In this document: piece after piece, positions 1 through 8,200 of the stretch | Position numbering within the stretch: the first letter of the stretch is position 1 | Layout of the letters: each line of letters starts with the position of its first letter | Assembly: GCF_046299575.1 (NCBI RefSeq) | Contig: NZ_JBKBHX010000007.1 | Coordinates: 1-64,000 of the forward strand | Origin: Thermaurantimonas sp046299575 | GTDB taxonomy: Bacteria; Bacteroidota; Bacteroidia; Flavobacteriales; Schleiferiaceae | DNA: 64,000 nt | Direction of reading: 5' to 3' | Program-made: the position numbers and the translations under genes | The notes under the pieces: model-generated | What the model saw: the letters and a program-made list of their open reading frames with translations, nothing else | Databases searched by the model: none | Told to the model about the DNA's origin: nothing

Positions 1-1469
1 AGACGCATCTGATGATTTACGGTACCTGTACCCGATACAGCCCCATAAATCAGCCGGGCATAATCGGTTTTTGAAGTCGCTTCAAGGGTAATAGAGTTAT
101 TGTTGGATAGAGTGCCATTAACTGTAAGCGCCCTTGTTGCATTAATTGTAAGATTTCCTCCATCTAAAGTTAAATTTCCTGTCAATGAGCGCGTGGCATT
201 TAATGTAACTGTATTAGTAGAAATTTGAATATTCGATGGGGGATTTGTGGCTGGCCAGGTAACATCTCCTGTATTTACTGTATAACCTCCTGTTGTATTA
301 AATTGAAGGGTTGTATTCGTATTGGCTGTATAGAAATCACTGGGAATACTCGAAACATATCCACCTGCCTCAATAGTTAATTTTCCATTAGTGGCAAGTT
401 TTCCTCCTGTTCCAAAATTAACTCCAACGTTTGGTGTGCCACTTATTTTATTAATTATTACATTATTAAATTCAATTGAGCCAGAAACAGCATGAATGGC
501 ATCACTTCCGGAGGTTGAGCCTGTAAAAATTACAGTGCTTCCCCCTGTACCATTTGACCAGGTCCCGGAGTTGCTAAGGGTAGTTCCAGATCCACTTTGG
601 TCTCTGCGAATAGTTAATGTTCTAGGTGAAGCATCACTTGCAGTAAATGTGGCACCAGAGTTTATGGTTAAACTGCTGATTGTAGCATTCTGATTCAAAG
701 AGACGTTATGCCCAATTGTAATTTCATCTCTAGAGAGTGGAACGTTCCCATTACTCCAAGTTGTGGCACTATTCCAGTTTCCTGCTGCTGCAGTCGAAGC
801 CTGTCCTCCAACTTCGTTTGTCGGAAATCTTCTGTAATTTGACAGTGTAATCATCGATTTTCCTGGATTCGATCCTGAAAAACTGGTTCCTATCATTTCA
901 TTTGAAAGAAACATTTCCGAACCATCGTTGGGATTACCGTAAACACATACTACATCAAAAGGATCACCAGATGATAATCCAATGTTTGAATATGTTATTG
1001 TAAAAGAAAAATTCGTAAAAGTATTTGATGTGGGGCCGGAAACGCCAGTGATATAACCTAAATCTCCGTTGCCGACTGTTCCAGTAGCAGGAATACTCCA
1101 TAATCCACAAAAACTTCCAGAACCAGCATTCATAGCGATTGCATGCGTTGCCCTAAATCCACCAGAAAAAGTTACTCCAGCTCCACCTCGAAGAGATATA
1201 GCTCTTCTATGTGCGTCGTTATTATCACTAAGATCTCCATCTATCGCTCTTCTTCCGACAGCGCCATTAGAAATGTAAATAACCAGGAAATCATTAAAAT
1301 TTCCAGTGCCTCTTGTGATCGTAAACGTAATATTCGAACCACTTGAAGATATCTGCAACGAACCATTTCCAACTGGACTTCCAAACCCCGAATTTCCATT
1401 TCCATTTATGGTAATTTGTGAATATATGGAAAACGGAAATAAAACACTAAAAAATAGTAATTTTTTCAT
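1..1469 (-). CDS. Secreted repeat-rich surface protein, C-terminus cut off by window edge
   Basis: An open frame runs on the minus strand from an ATG at 1469 to base 1 with no stop, giving about 489 residues. It starts with a clear signal peptide (MKKLLFFSVLFPFSIYSQ) and continues into a low-complexity, Gly/Asn/Ser/Thr-rich region. A stretch around residues 250-270 (GNWNSATTWSNGNVP) matches the segment that opens beta-solenoid modules in many type IX secretion cargo proteins, and short TINSGAT or LTLDGGNLTI type strands follow. That is the pattern of a large adhesin or cell-surface protein. The C-terminal sorting domain would lie outside the window. A promoter-like element lies just upstream. 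The exact function is unknown; the secreted, repetitive character is clear. Confidence 0.8.
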   Translation of the reverse strand, partial: MKKLLFFSVLFPFSIYSQITINGNGNSGFGSPVGNGSLQISSSGSNITFTITRGTGNFNDFLVIYISNGAVGRRAIDGDLSDNNDAHRRAISLRGGAGVTFSGGFRATHAIAMNAGSGSFCGLWSIPATGTVGNGDLGYITGVSGPTSNTFTNFSFTITYSNIGLSSGDPFDVVCVYGNPNDGSEMFLSNEMIGTSFSGSNPGKSMITLSNYRRFPTNEVGGQASTAAAGNWNSATTWSNGNVPLSRDEITIGHNVSLNQNATISSLTINSGATFTASDASPRTLTIRRDQSGSGTTLSNSGTWSNGTGGSTVIFTGSTSGSDAIHAVSGSIEFNNVIINKISGTPNVGVNFGTGGKLATNGKLTIEAGGYVSSIPSDFYTANTNTTLQFNTTGGYTVNTGDVTWPATNPPSNIQISTNTVTLNATRSLTGNLTLDGGNLTINATRALTVNGTLSNNNSITLEATSKTDYARLIYGAVSGTGTVNHQMR

Positions 1470-1487
1470 AACAGAAAATTTTAGTGT

Positions 1488-1517
1488 CAAAAGTACACTA
1501 TCTTAAAAACTTACAAG
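1488..1517 (-). promoter_or_regulatory. Candidate Bacteroidota-type promoter for the surface protein
   Basis: Read on the minus strand, CTTG (1517-1514) is followed after 18 nt by TACTTTTG (1495-1488), a full match to the TAnnTTTG -7 element of this phylum. It ends 18 nt before the ATG at 1469. The -33 element matches only TTG. Motif match only. Confidence 0.45.
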
Positions 1518-1534
1518 GATATTTTATGAAAAAG

Positions 1535-2212
1535 TTAAGGCTGTTTGTTAACTTTTTTACTTTTTTCTTCTAACCAAGCTTTGATCAGGTCACGACGGCC
1601 AATGGTACAGGTAATGAAGTCTTTATCTAAATCCCAGCCGCGGGCAGGTGAGTATTCACGACCGTAGAAGATGATTTGAAGGTGGAGTTTGTTCCATCTG
1701 GATTTTGGAAAAAGGGCTTTGGCATCGCGTTCTGTACGCTGTACACTACTTCCGTCGGATAGGCCCCATCGGTACATTAGCCTGTGGATATGCGTATCTA
1801 CCGGAAAAGCCGGTACACCAAAGGCCTGAGCCATCACCACTGAAGCGGTTTTATGACCCACTGCTGGCAGTGATTCAAGGGCCTCCATATCGGCAGGTAC
1901 CTTGCCATCATATTTTTCGATGAGGATTTTGCTGAGCTCATAGATGCCTTTCGATTTCATGGGCGTAAGGCCGCAGGGTCGGATAATCTCTGCGATGCGG
2001 TCAAGGCCAAGGGCTACCATGTCGTAGGGATTATCTGCCTCAGCAAAGAGCAGGGGTGTGATGCGATTGACGCGCTCGTCGGTGCACTGGGCCGAAAGCA
2101 GCACGGCGATGAGCAGTGTGTAGGGGTCGCGATGGTCGAGGGGTACAGGTGTTTCGGGATAGAGACGGTCGAGCTCAGTAATCAGGTATTTGACTTTTTC
2201 GCGTTTGGTCAT
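1535..2212 (-). CDS. nth: Endonuclease III-like DNA glycosylase/AP lyase lacking the Fe-S cluster ligands
   Basis: Removes oxidised pyrimidines and nicks abasic sites in base excision repair. With the ATG at 2212 the protein has 225 residues. A longer frame begins at a TTG at 2239 but would overlap the upstream gene, so the ATG is preferred. The helix-hairpin-helix (LPAVGHKTA, about residues 115-123) holds the catalytic lysine at about 121, and VDTH holds the catalytic aspartate at about 139, the same spacing as E. coli Nth (K120, D138). The C-terminal part that normally carries four cysteines for a [4Fe-4S] cluster has only one (DFITCTIGRR), and the usual first cysteine is replaced in GREYSPARG. 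The catalytic core is intact, so activity is likely without a cluster. Confidence 0.9.
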   Translation of the reverse strand: MTKREKVKYLITELDRLYPETPVPLDHRDPYTLLIAVLLSAQCTDERVNRITPLLFAEADNPYDMVALGLDRIAEIIRPCGLTPMKSKGIYELSKILIEKYDGKVPADMEALESLPAVGHKTASVVMAQAFGVPAFPVDTHIHRLMYRWGLSDGSSVQRTERDAKALFPKSRWNKLHLQIIFYGREYSPARGWDLDKDFITCTIGRRDLIKAWLEEKSKKVNKQP

Positions 2213-2228
2213 TTTGAGGTTTTCTTTT

Positions 2229-2675
2229 TCAGGAGCCAAAAAAACCGATGCCTTTGGCCATAAGGCCGGCCAGTAAAGGTATGCAGGCGATCAGAATGAG
2301 CTGAAGGGCGATTATACGGCGGATATGTCGGGGTACTATTACGATGTCTTCCGGATTTCCTTTTCGCTTTTTTAGAAAAAATACGGTAGGCCAGGCAGAT
2401 AAAATGCCAGCTGTTGTAAACAGGGCAAGTTTAGTGTGAAAAAGGTAGTTTTTGCTGTAGTATTCGGCGGGCTTGCCTACCCAGAACCAAAGGGTAAAAC
2501 CAGCTACAAGCAGCGTAAGTGCGGCAATGCCATAGATGCCATCGATGCGGCTGATCCGGCCGATTTCGGCACGGGTCATGGCCGGCTTTACGCTGAAGGC
2601 TTCGATCGATAGGGATGCTACGATGGCAAATATGCTGATGAAGTGCAGGTAGCGGGCTGCGATCTCGAGAGTCAT
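2229..2675 (-). CDS. DUF2214 family membrane protein
   Basis: Small integral membrane protein of unknown function. The frame can be extended to 2765, but the ATG at 2675 starts at the conserved segment (MTLEIAARYLHFISIFAIVA), giving 148 residues. Four hydrophobic segments are visible near residues 8-28, 49-68, 83-103 and 122-142, with the family-like RYLHF start and a polar SRIDGIYG loop before the second. Nth follows 16 nt downstream on the same strand, so the two may be co-transcribed. No catalytic motif was recognised. Confidence 0.75.
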   Translation of the reverse strand: MTLEIAARYLHFISIFAIVASLSIEAFSVKPAMTRAEIGRISRIDGIYGIAALTLLVAGFTLWFWVGKPAEYYSKNYLFHTKLALFTTAGILSAWPTVFFLKKRKGNPEDIVIVPRHIRRIIALQLILIACIPLLAGLMAKGIGFFGS

Positions 2676-2782
2676 AAGAGTAATGATATGTTGAATTTTA
2701 ACAAAGCGAAGGTAGGGATGGTTTGGGTATGGGATTGATACAGATATTATGTTGTTTAAAAACAAATTCTCCGGATTATTGA

Positions 2783-2811
2783 TTTGTTAACCTGATTCAA
2801 GGCAATATTTG
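2783..2811 (+). promoter_or_regulatory. Candidate promoter for fumC
   Basis: TTTG at 2783-2786 and AATATTTG at 2804-2811 are separated by 17 nt. The second box differs from the phylum's TAnnTTTG at one position. The start codon lies 23 nt downstream. Motif match only. Confidence 0.4.
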
Positions 2812-2834
2812 CGGCATTCTAACACAGTAAGCGT

Positions 2835-4229
2835 ATGGAATACCGCATCGAACGCGATACAATGGGCGAGGTACAGGTGCCGGCCCACCGCTATTGGGGT
2901 GCTCAGACAGAGCGCTCGCGCAACAATTTCAGGATCGGTCCCGAAGGCAGCATGCCCAGAGAAATCATTGAAGCTTTTGCATATCTGAAAAAGGCAGCAG
3001 CTCATGCTAATTGCGAACTGGGTGTGCTTCCTGCCGAAAAACGCGACCTGATTTCGCGCGTGTGCGAGGAAATCATCGAAGGCAAGCTTTACGACGAATT
3101 TCCCCTGGTAATCTGGCAGACGGGGTCTGGCACGCAGTCCAATATGAACGTAAACGAAGTGATTGCCAATCGCGCCCATGTGATTTCCGGCGGTAAACTC
3201 ACCGACGAAAAGAAAGTGCTTCACCCTAACGATGATGTCAACAAGTCGCAGTCGAGCAACGATACCTTTCCCACGGCCATGCACATCGCAGCATACAAGC
3301 TGGTAGTGACCCGCACCATCCCGCAAATAGAAATGCTGCGCGACACGCTTAAGGCCAAATCAGAAGCCTTTAAAGACATCGTAAAAACAGGTCGCACACA
3401 CTTCATGGATGCTACTCCGCTTACCCTCGGACAGGAATTCAGCGGATATGTACAACAACTTGACAACGGCCTACGTGCCCTGCACAATGCGCTGGAGATG
3501 GTACGCGAACTGGCCCTCGGCGGTACGGCTGTGGGTACAGGCCTGAATGCACCAAAAGGCTACGATGTGCTTGTGGCAAAGAAGATCGCAGAATTTACAG
3601 GCCTGCCTTTTGTTACAGCACCTAATAAATTCGAAGCCCTGGCTGCCCATGATGCAATGGTCGAACTCTCAGGAGCACTCAAGCGCGTGGCAGTGAGCTG
3701 TATGAAGATTGCCAACGACATCCGCATGCTTTCTTCAGGACCGCGCTGTGGCATAGGCGAAATCCTGATTCCTGACAATGAACCCGGCTCATCCATCATG
3801 CCCGGTAAGGTCAATCCTACCCAACCTGAAGCCCTTACAATGGTGTGTGCACAGGTGATCGGAAACGATATGGCCGTAGCTGTGGCCGGCAGCAATGGTC
3901 ATTTTGAGCTCAATGTATTTAAGCCCGTCATCGCATACAACGTGCTGACCAGCGCCCGCCTTCTGGGCGATGCCTGTGAGAGCTTTAATCACAAGTGTGC
4001 TGTGGGTATTGAACCCAACCTACCCGTAATAAAGCGCCATCTCGACAACAGTCTGATGCTCGTTACAGCCCTCAATCCACACATTGGGTATGAAAATGCT
4101 GCTAAAATTGCGAAAAAAGCCCACAAAGAAGGCAAGACGCTGAAGCAGGCTGCTGTAGAGTTAGGTTTGCTCACCGCCGAGCAGTTTGACCAGTGGGTGC
4201 GCCCGGAAGATATGATCCATCCGAAGTGA
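2835..4229 (+). CDS. fumC: Class II fumarate hydratase
   Basis: Interconverts fumarate and malate in the TCA cycle as a cytosolic homotetramer that needs no Fe-S cluster. At 464 residues it has the normal length. The fumarase/aspartase signature GSSIMPGKVNP lies at about residues 317-327 and contains the catalytic serine loop. TGRTHFMDATP holds the conserved histidine at about 189. NVNEVIANRA and the SSND motif are also present. It stands alone, with its own promoter-like boxes upstream and a hairpin terminator downstream. Malate dehydrogenase, which acts next in the cycle, is at 37956. The start is the only ATG that gives the expected N-terminus. Confidence 0.97.
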   Translation: MEYRIERDTMGEVQVPAHRYWGAQTERSRNNFRIGPEGSMPREIIEAFAYLKKAAAHANCELGVLPAEKRDLISRVCEEIIEGKLYDEFPLVIWQTGSGTQSNMNVNEVIANRAHVISGGKLTDEKKVLHPNDDVNKSQSSNDTFPTAMHIAAYKLVVTRTIPQIEMLRDTLKAKSEAFKDIVKTGRTHFMDATPLTLGQEFSGYVQQLDNGLRALHNALEMVRELALGGTAVGTGLNAPKGYDVLVAKKIAEFTGLPFVTAPNKFEALAAHDAMVELSGALKRVAVSCMKIANDIRMLSSGPRCGIGEILIPDNEPGSSIMPGKVNPTQPEALTMVCAQVIGNDMAVAVAGSNGHFELNVFKPVIAYNVLTSARLLGDACESFNHKCAVGIEPNLPVIKRHLDNSLMLVTALNPHIGYENAAKIAKKAHKEGKTLKQAAVELGLLTAEQFDQWVRPEDMIHPK

Positions 4230-4264
4230 TGTTTGAATAAAAATTTCCAATAATCAAGCGGAAT

Positions 4265-4307
4265 CAAGGTGTCTGAAGATCCCCGGACACCTTGTTTAAT
4301 TTTTTTA
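4265..4307 (+). terminator. Rho-independent terminator of fumC
   Basis: CAAGGTGTC (4265-4273) pairs perfectly with GACACCTTG (4286-4294) around a 12-nt loop, followed by TTTAATTTTTTT. It begins 35 nt after the fumC stop codon. Confidence 0.85.
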
Positions 4308-4360
4308 TCCGCATATCAAATTTAAACGTTGTGTAATCGAGAACGGTGTTTTTGGTTTCA

Positions 4361-4510
4361 CTCCTACAGAGCTATCCACATCTTTTGGACAATTGGACTA
4401 TTAATCTTTAGCTGCGCTGCAGCTATTTTTTTGGTTTAAACATTAATAGCTCCGTAGGAGCGTAATATTAATAGCAATCGGTGCAAAATTTTCATAGCTC
4501 CGTAGGAGCG
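4361..4510. repeat. Three copies of a short REP-like palindromic repeat
   Basis: ATAGCTCCGTAGGAGCG occurs at 4446-4462 and again at 4494-4510. An inverted, slightly diverged copy (CTCCTACAGAGCTAT) is at 4361-4375. The core GCTCCGTAGGAGC is an inverted repeat that can fold into a tiny hairpin. The spacing is irregular, and the position just after a transcription terminator is typical of intergenic repetitive elements. Whether it recurs across the genome cannot be seen here. Confidence 0.6.
4409..4432 (+). terminator. Possible second terminator hairpin
   Basis: TAGCTGC (4409-4415) pairs with GCAGCTA (4419-4425) over a 3-nt loop and is followed by seven T. It could back up the fumC terminator or be part of the repeat cluster. 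The stem is only 7 bp. Confidence 0.35.
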
Positions 4511-4693
4511 CAAGGTCAATAGAACCATTTGTGCGAAATAATTCAAGCCAAATAAAATCGCAACATTAAAATCATAATTGAATTTTCGATCATCCGAAGG
4601 TTAAGCCGTAATTACACCATATAAAATTTATGCCCATATAAACGGCTTGTCCTATTTTCGCCCACAAACAAAAAAAAAGTTTAACCTCAAAAA

Positions 4694-7600
4694 ATGGAAC
4701 ACTACAAAAAGTGGAACGACATCATCGGCTGGGCTGTGTTTGGCATAGCCCTGCTTACGTATATGCTCACTCTCGAACCGACTGTATCCTTCTGGGACTG
4801 TGGCGAATACATTGCTACATCCGTTAAACTTCAAGTCGGCCACCCGCCGGGAGCACCTCTCTTTCAATTACTAGGCGCTGTAATGGCCATTTTTGCCTTT
4901 GGCGACTGGACACAAATGGCTTTTTGGGTCAATACGCTATCCGCCCTTTCCAGTGCATTTACCATTTTGTTTTTGTTTTGGACAATAACTGCCCTTGGTC
5001 GCAAACTGGCAGAAAGCCTCGGCCGCGATGATCAGACTACCATGATTGCCATTTTTGGAAGTGGTGTCGTAGGGGCACTTGCATACACCTTCAGCGATAG
5101 CTTCTGGTTTTCGGCTGTAGAAGGTGAAGTGTATGCCATGTCATCTTTCTTTACTGCCATTGCCTTCTGGGCTATTCTGAAATGGGAGCGCGAAGTGGAC
5201 TGGAATCCGCGTGCCGACCGTTGGCTCATCCTGATAGCTTTTCTTGTAGGTCTTTCTGTTGGCGTACACATTCTGGTATTCCTTACCGTTCCGGCCATTA
5301 CCATGATTTACTTTTTCAAAAAATATCAGAAGGTTACAACCCTGAATTTTATCATAGCCAATGTAATCGGAGTGGGAATACTCGGTGTAATTTTCGTCGT
5401 GATCATCCCCTTTCTGCTCCGCTTGTACGGATTTATGGAGATTACAATGGTTAATACATTCGGTCTTCCATTTGACTCAGGAACAATATTTACTACTTTA
5501 CTTCTTGCCGGTGTATTTGTCTGGTCATTGTGGTATGCAAAAGAGAAGGGGTATTATTACCTACACATTATCGCTCTCTCGGTCTTTTACATTATTCTGG
5601 GCTATTCGAGCTTCCTTACCCTGGCGATTCGCTCCAATGCCAATCCACCAATTGATGAAAACAATCCAGAAGATGCCCTAAGCCTTTTAGCTTACTACAA
5701 AAGGGAGCAATATGGAGACTTTCCGATACTCTACGGTCAGTATTTCAATTCACAACTCGACAGAAATAACCCTTTTAAAGACGGTAAACCCATCTATGTG
5801 CGTGATGAGAAGGCTGGTCGTTACGTGATTTCTTACGACGCTAAATATTCAGAGCGCAATTGGGATAAATCAACTATTGGTTTCTTCCCGCGCATGTGGA
5901 GTGATGACCCTGAACACGTTGAAAATTACAAACGCATAGCCAACATTCGCAATCCTGAGAAAAAACTCACTGTAGGTCAAAATCTTAAATTCTTCTTCGA
6001 CTATCAGCTAGGCCATATGTACTGGCGTTACTTCATGTGGAATTTCGCCGGCCGCCAGAACGACGACCAGGGCCGCTATGAGCTCACCAAAGGAAATTGG
6101 ATCTCAGGCATACCTTTTATCGACAATGCGCGCCTTGGTCCGCAGAAGAACATGCCAGACTATATGAAAAACAACAAAGCCCGCAATAAATACTATCTTC
6201 TTCCTCTGATTCTTGGCATTTTTGGTTTGTGGTATCATTTTAAAAAGAATCCAAAAGATGCCTGGGCTGTTTTGCTTTTCTTCCTTTTTACCGGAGTAGC
6301 AGTAATTGTTTATACCAATCAGAAACCCTTTGAGCCTCGTGAAAGGGATTATGCCGTCGTGGGTTCGTTCTATGCCTATGCAATGTGGATTGGTTTGGGT
6401 GTGTTTGGAATTCTGGATTTGCTGCGCGATAAGTTCAATAAGCCTTTACATGCGCTTGCCGTATCAGCCTTGTGCACCCTTCTGGTTCCGGGCATTATGG
6501 CTAAGGAGAATTGGGATGACCATAGCCGCGCCAATCGATATACAGCCCGCGACATCGCCAAAGCATACCTCGACAGCTGTGCACCAAATGCCATCCTCTT
6601 TACCAATGGCGACAACGACACCTTCCCACTCTGGTACGTGCAAGAAGTAGAGGGCTATCGAACCGATGTGCGTGTTGTCAATTTAAGTTTGCTGAATACC
6701 GACTGGTACATCGACCAGATGAAGCGCAAGGCATACGACAGCGATCCTGTGCCCTTCTCGCTCGAATGGAACCAATACAAGCAAGGTACCCGCGATGTGC
6801 TCTACTACCAGCAGCGGCCAAATGTGGCTCCCGCTAATGCCCGTTGGATGGCCGACGACTTTATGAAGTGGATTAAAAGTGACGATCCAATCACCCGCTT
6901 CCAAGCCTATGGCGGTAAGCGCGAGTTTCAGTACTATCCGGTAAAGCGCCTTCGCTTCCCGGTCGATAAAGAGGCAGTACTTCGCAATAAAGTAGTTCGT
7001 GAGGCTGACACATCCAGGATACTTGACTTCATCGACGTAGATCTCGACATGGACTATCTTGCCAAACGTGACATCATGGTGCTCGACCTTCTGGCCAACA
7101 ACGACTGGAGCCGTCCTATCTATTTCTCCATCACCGTAGGCAGTACCGATCGCTCGTACTTCTTTCTCACCGAGTACTTCCGCCTTGAAGGCCTTGCCTA
7201 TCGGTTTGTGCCTATGAAGATGGCAGAAAAAGGTCAGCGATTTGAATTCGGAAAAGTGGACACCGAAATCATGTACGACAATCTGATGAATAAGTTTCAA
7301 TTTGGAAATATGGAGTTACCCGATGTATATCTGGATGAAACCAATCGACGACTCAGCTATAACTTTAGAAATATTTACGCTCGCCTTGCCTCTGAGTTGG
7401 CGGCCGAAGGCCAAAATGAAAAGGCCATAAAAGCCCTCGATTTCTGTATGGAAAAGATGCCTGTAGAAAAATTTGAATTCAACTACTTCATGTTCGGTAT
7501 CATAGAAGGCTACCTGAAAGCCGGAGCCAACGACAAGGCCATGGAACTCATGAACAAGTTTGCCGATCAGCTCGATCAGGAAATCCGATATTTCAACCAA

Positions 7601-7768
7601 TTCAGGGGTAATAAGCGCAAGGCTATTCAACAAGAGCTGCAAAACAGCCTGCAATTCTACCGCTTCCTCGCACAGCTTGAAATGCAGTACATTCTGAAAT
7701 CAAACGATTTTTCAAAAAGCCAGCTTTATCAGCGGTTTGAAAAATCCTCTGCTGGAATAAATATTTGA
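4694..7768 (+). CDS. DUF2723 multi-pass membrane protein, TMEM260-like putative O-mannosyltransferase
   Basis: Large inner-membrane protein of 1024 residues. The N-terminal domain (about residues 10-340) is a chain of membrane helices opening with the DUF2723 hallmark: TLEPTVSFWDCGEY near residues 27-40, then GHPPGAPL. The acidic residues of the first loop resemble the catalytic loop of GT-C glycosyltransferases. More helices lie at about 500-600, followed by a soluble region with TNGDNDTFPLWY near 638-649 and an alpha-helical, TPR-like end. Human TMEM260, which shares DUF2723, is an established protein O-mannosyltransferase, so a lipid-linked sugar transferase acting on exported proteins is a reasonable inference. 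It is a single-gene unit closed by a strong terminator. Confidence 0.85.
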   Translation: MEHYKKWNDIIGWAVFGIALLTYMLTLEPTVSFWDCGEYIATSVKLQVGHPPGAPLFQLLGAVMAIFAFGDWTQMAFWVNTLSALSSAFTILFLFWTITALGRKLAESLGRDDQTTMIAIFGSGVVGALAYTFSDSFWFSAVEGEVYAMSSFFTAIAFWAILKWEREVDWNPRADRWLILIAFLVGLSVGVHILVFLTVPAITMIYFFKKYQKVTTLNFIIANVIGVGILGVIFVVIIPFLLRLYGFMEITMVNTFGLPFDSGTIFTTLLLAGVFVWSLWYAKEKGYYYLHIIALSVFYIILGYSSFLTLAIRSNANPPIDENNPEDALSLLAYYKREQYGDFPILYGQYFNSQLDRNNPFKDGKPIYVRDEKAGRYVISYDAKYSERNWDKSTIGFFPRMWSDDPEHVENYKRIANIRNPEKKLTVGQNLKFFFDYQLGHMYWRYFMWNFAGRQNDDQGRYELTKGNWISGIPFIDNARLGPQKNMPDYMKNNKARNKYYLLPLILGIFGLWYHFKKNPKDAWAVLLFFLFTGVAVIVYTNQKPFEPRERDYAVVGSFYAYAMWIGLGVFGILDLLRDKFNKPLHALAVSALCTLLVPGIMAKENWDDHSRANRYTARDIAKAYLDSCAPNAILFTNGDNDTFPLWYVQEVEGYRTDVRVVNLSLLNTDWYIDQMKRKAYDSDPVPFSLEWNQYKQGTRDVLYYQQRPNVAPANARWMADDFMKWIKSDDPITRFQAYGGKREFQYYPVKRLRFPVDKEAVLRNKVVREADTSRILDFIDVDLDMDYLAKRDIMVLDLLANNDWSRPIYFSITVGSTDRSYFFLTEYFRLEGLAYRFVPMKMAEKGQRFEFGKVDTEIMYDNLMNKFQFGNMELPDVYLDETNRRLSYNFRNIYARLASELAAEGQNEKAIKALDFCMEKMPVEKFEFNYFMFGIIEGYLKAGANDKAMELMNKFADQLDQEIRYFNQFRGNKRKAIQQELQNSLQFYRFLAQLEMQYILKSNDFSKSQLYQRFEKSSAGINI

Positions 7769-7790
7769 AAAAATACTTCAACCTGAATAA

Positions 7791-7822
7791 AAACCGCCCC
7801 GGGATTATGGGCGGTTTTTTTT
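7791..7822 (+). terminator. Rho-independent terminator of the DUF2723 gene
   Basis: AACCGCCC (7792-7799) pairs with GGGCGGTT (7809-7816) around a 9-nt loop and is followed by a T run. It begins 23 nt after the stop codon. Confidence 0.9.
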
Positions 7823-8200
7823 ATTCCATAACTTATTTTATAATTCCGTCCACAATCCTTTTTAATATTAAAATATGCAAATCTTTTGATCTAAATCATT
7901 TACAATACACAGTTTAAAATCGAGCAATGTTTATTTTATCTACTTCTTTAATGTTTGCTGTAATAATATATCAGATAATTAAAGCTAATTAATTGTTTAA
8001 AAATCAAGTTAAATACGGAAATTTCAATCTGACTAGTAAAAGCATATAAAGCTACAAATGCCCACTATCAGATCGAAATGAAGTGAACAAAGAAGGTAGA
8101 ATCACTTAAATTAATGTTTATAATTATTGCTTAAATTATTGTATAGGATATAAGCAAATTTATACTAGTTAAAAAGGCAAAATGCTCTTGTGAATTAATT
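7823..8200. other. AT-rich gene-free region
   Basis: About 380 nt, strongly AT-rich, between two genes that converge on it. Apart from the terminator at its left edge I see no hairpin with a T tail for the minus-strand lipoprotein gene, no repeat and no credible small gene. Confidence 0.6.

Larger units (their letters stand above)
4230..4693. other. 464-nt gene-free region with terminator and short repeats
   Basis: Between fumC and the DUF2723 gene. It holds the fumC terminator (4265-4307), three copies of a 15-17 nt palindromic repeat (4361-4510) and a second T-tailed hairpin at 4409-4432. No coding frame in it looks real. Confidence 0.7.

Noticed and set aside
496..1506. Several small plus-strand frames at the left edge
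   Set aside because: They lie antisense to the open minus-strand surface protein that has a signal peptide and clear repeat strands.
2229..2765. Longer start for the DUF2214 gene
   Set aside because: The extra 30 residues do not look like a signal or a helix, and the inner ATG opens at the conserved segment.
2787..3326. 179-residue minus-strand frame opposite fumC
   Set aside because: It lies antisense inside an intact, fully recognisable fumC and shows no family features.
4361..4510. CRISPR array
   Set aside because: Only three short copies, one inverted, with irregular spacing and no cas gene in the window.
6683..7300. 205-residue minus-strand frame opposite the DUF2723 gene
   Set aside because: Antisense shadow of a conserved long gene; composition follows the opposite frame.
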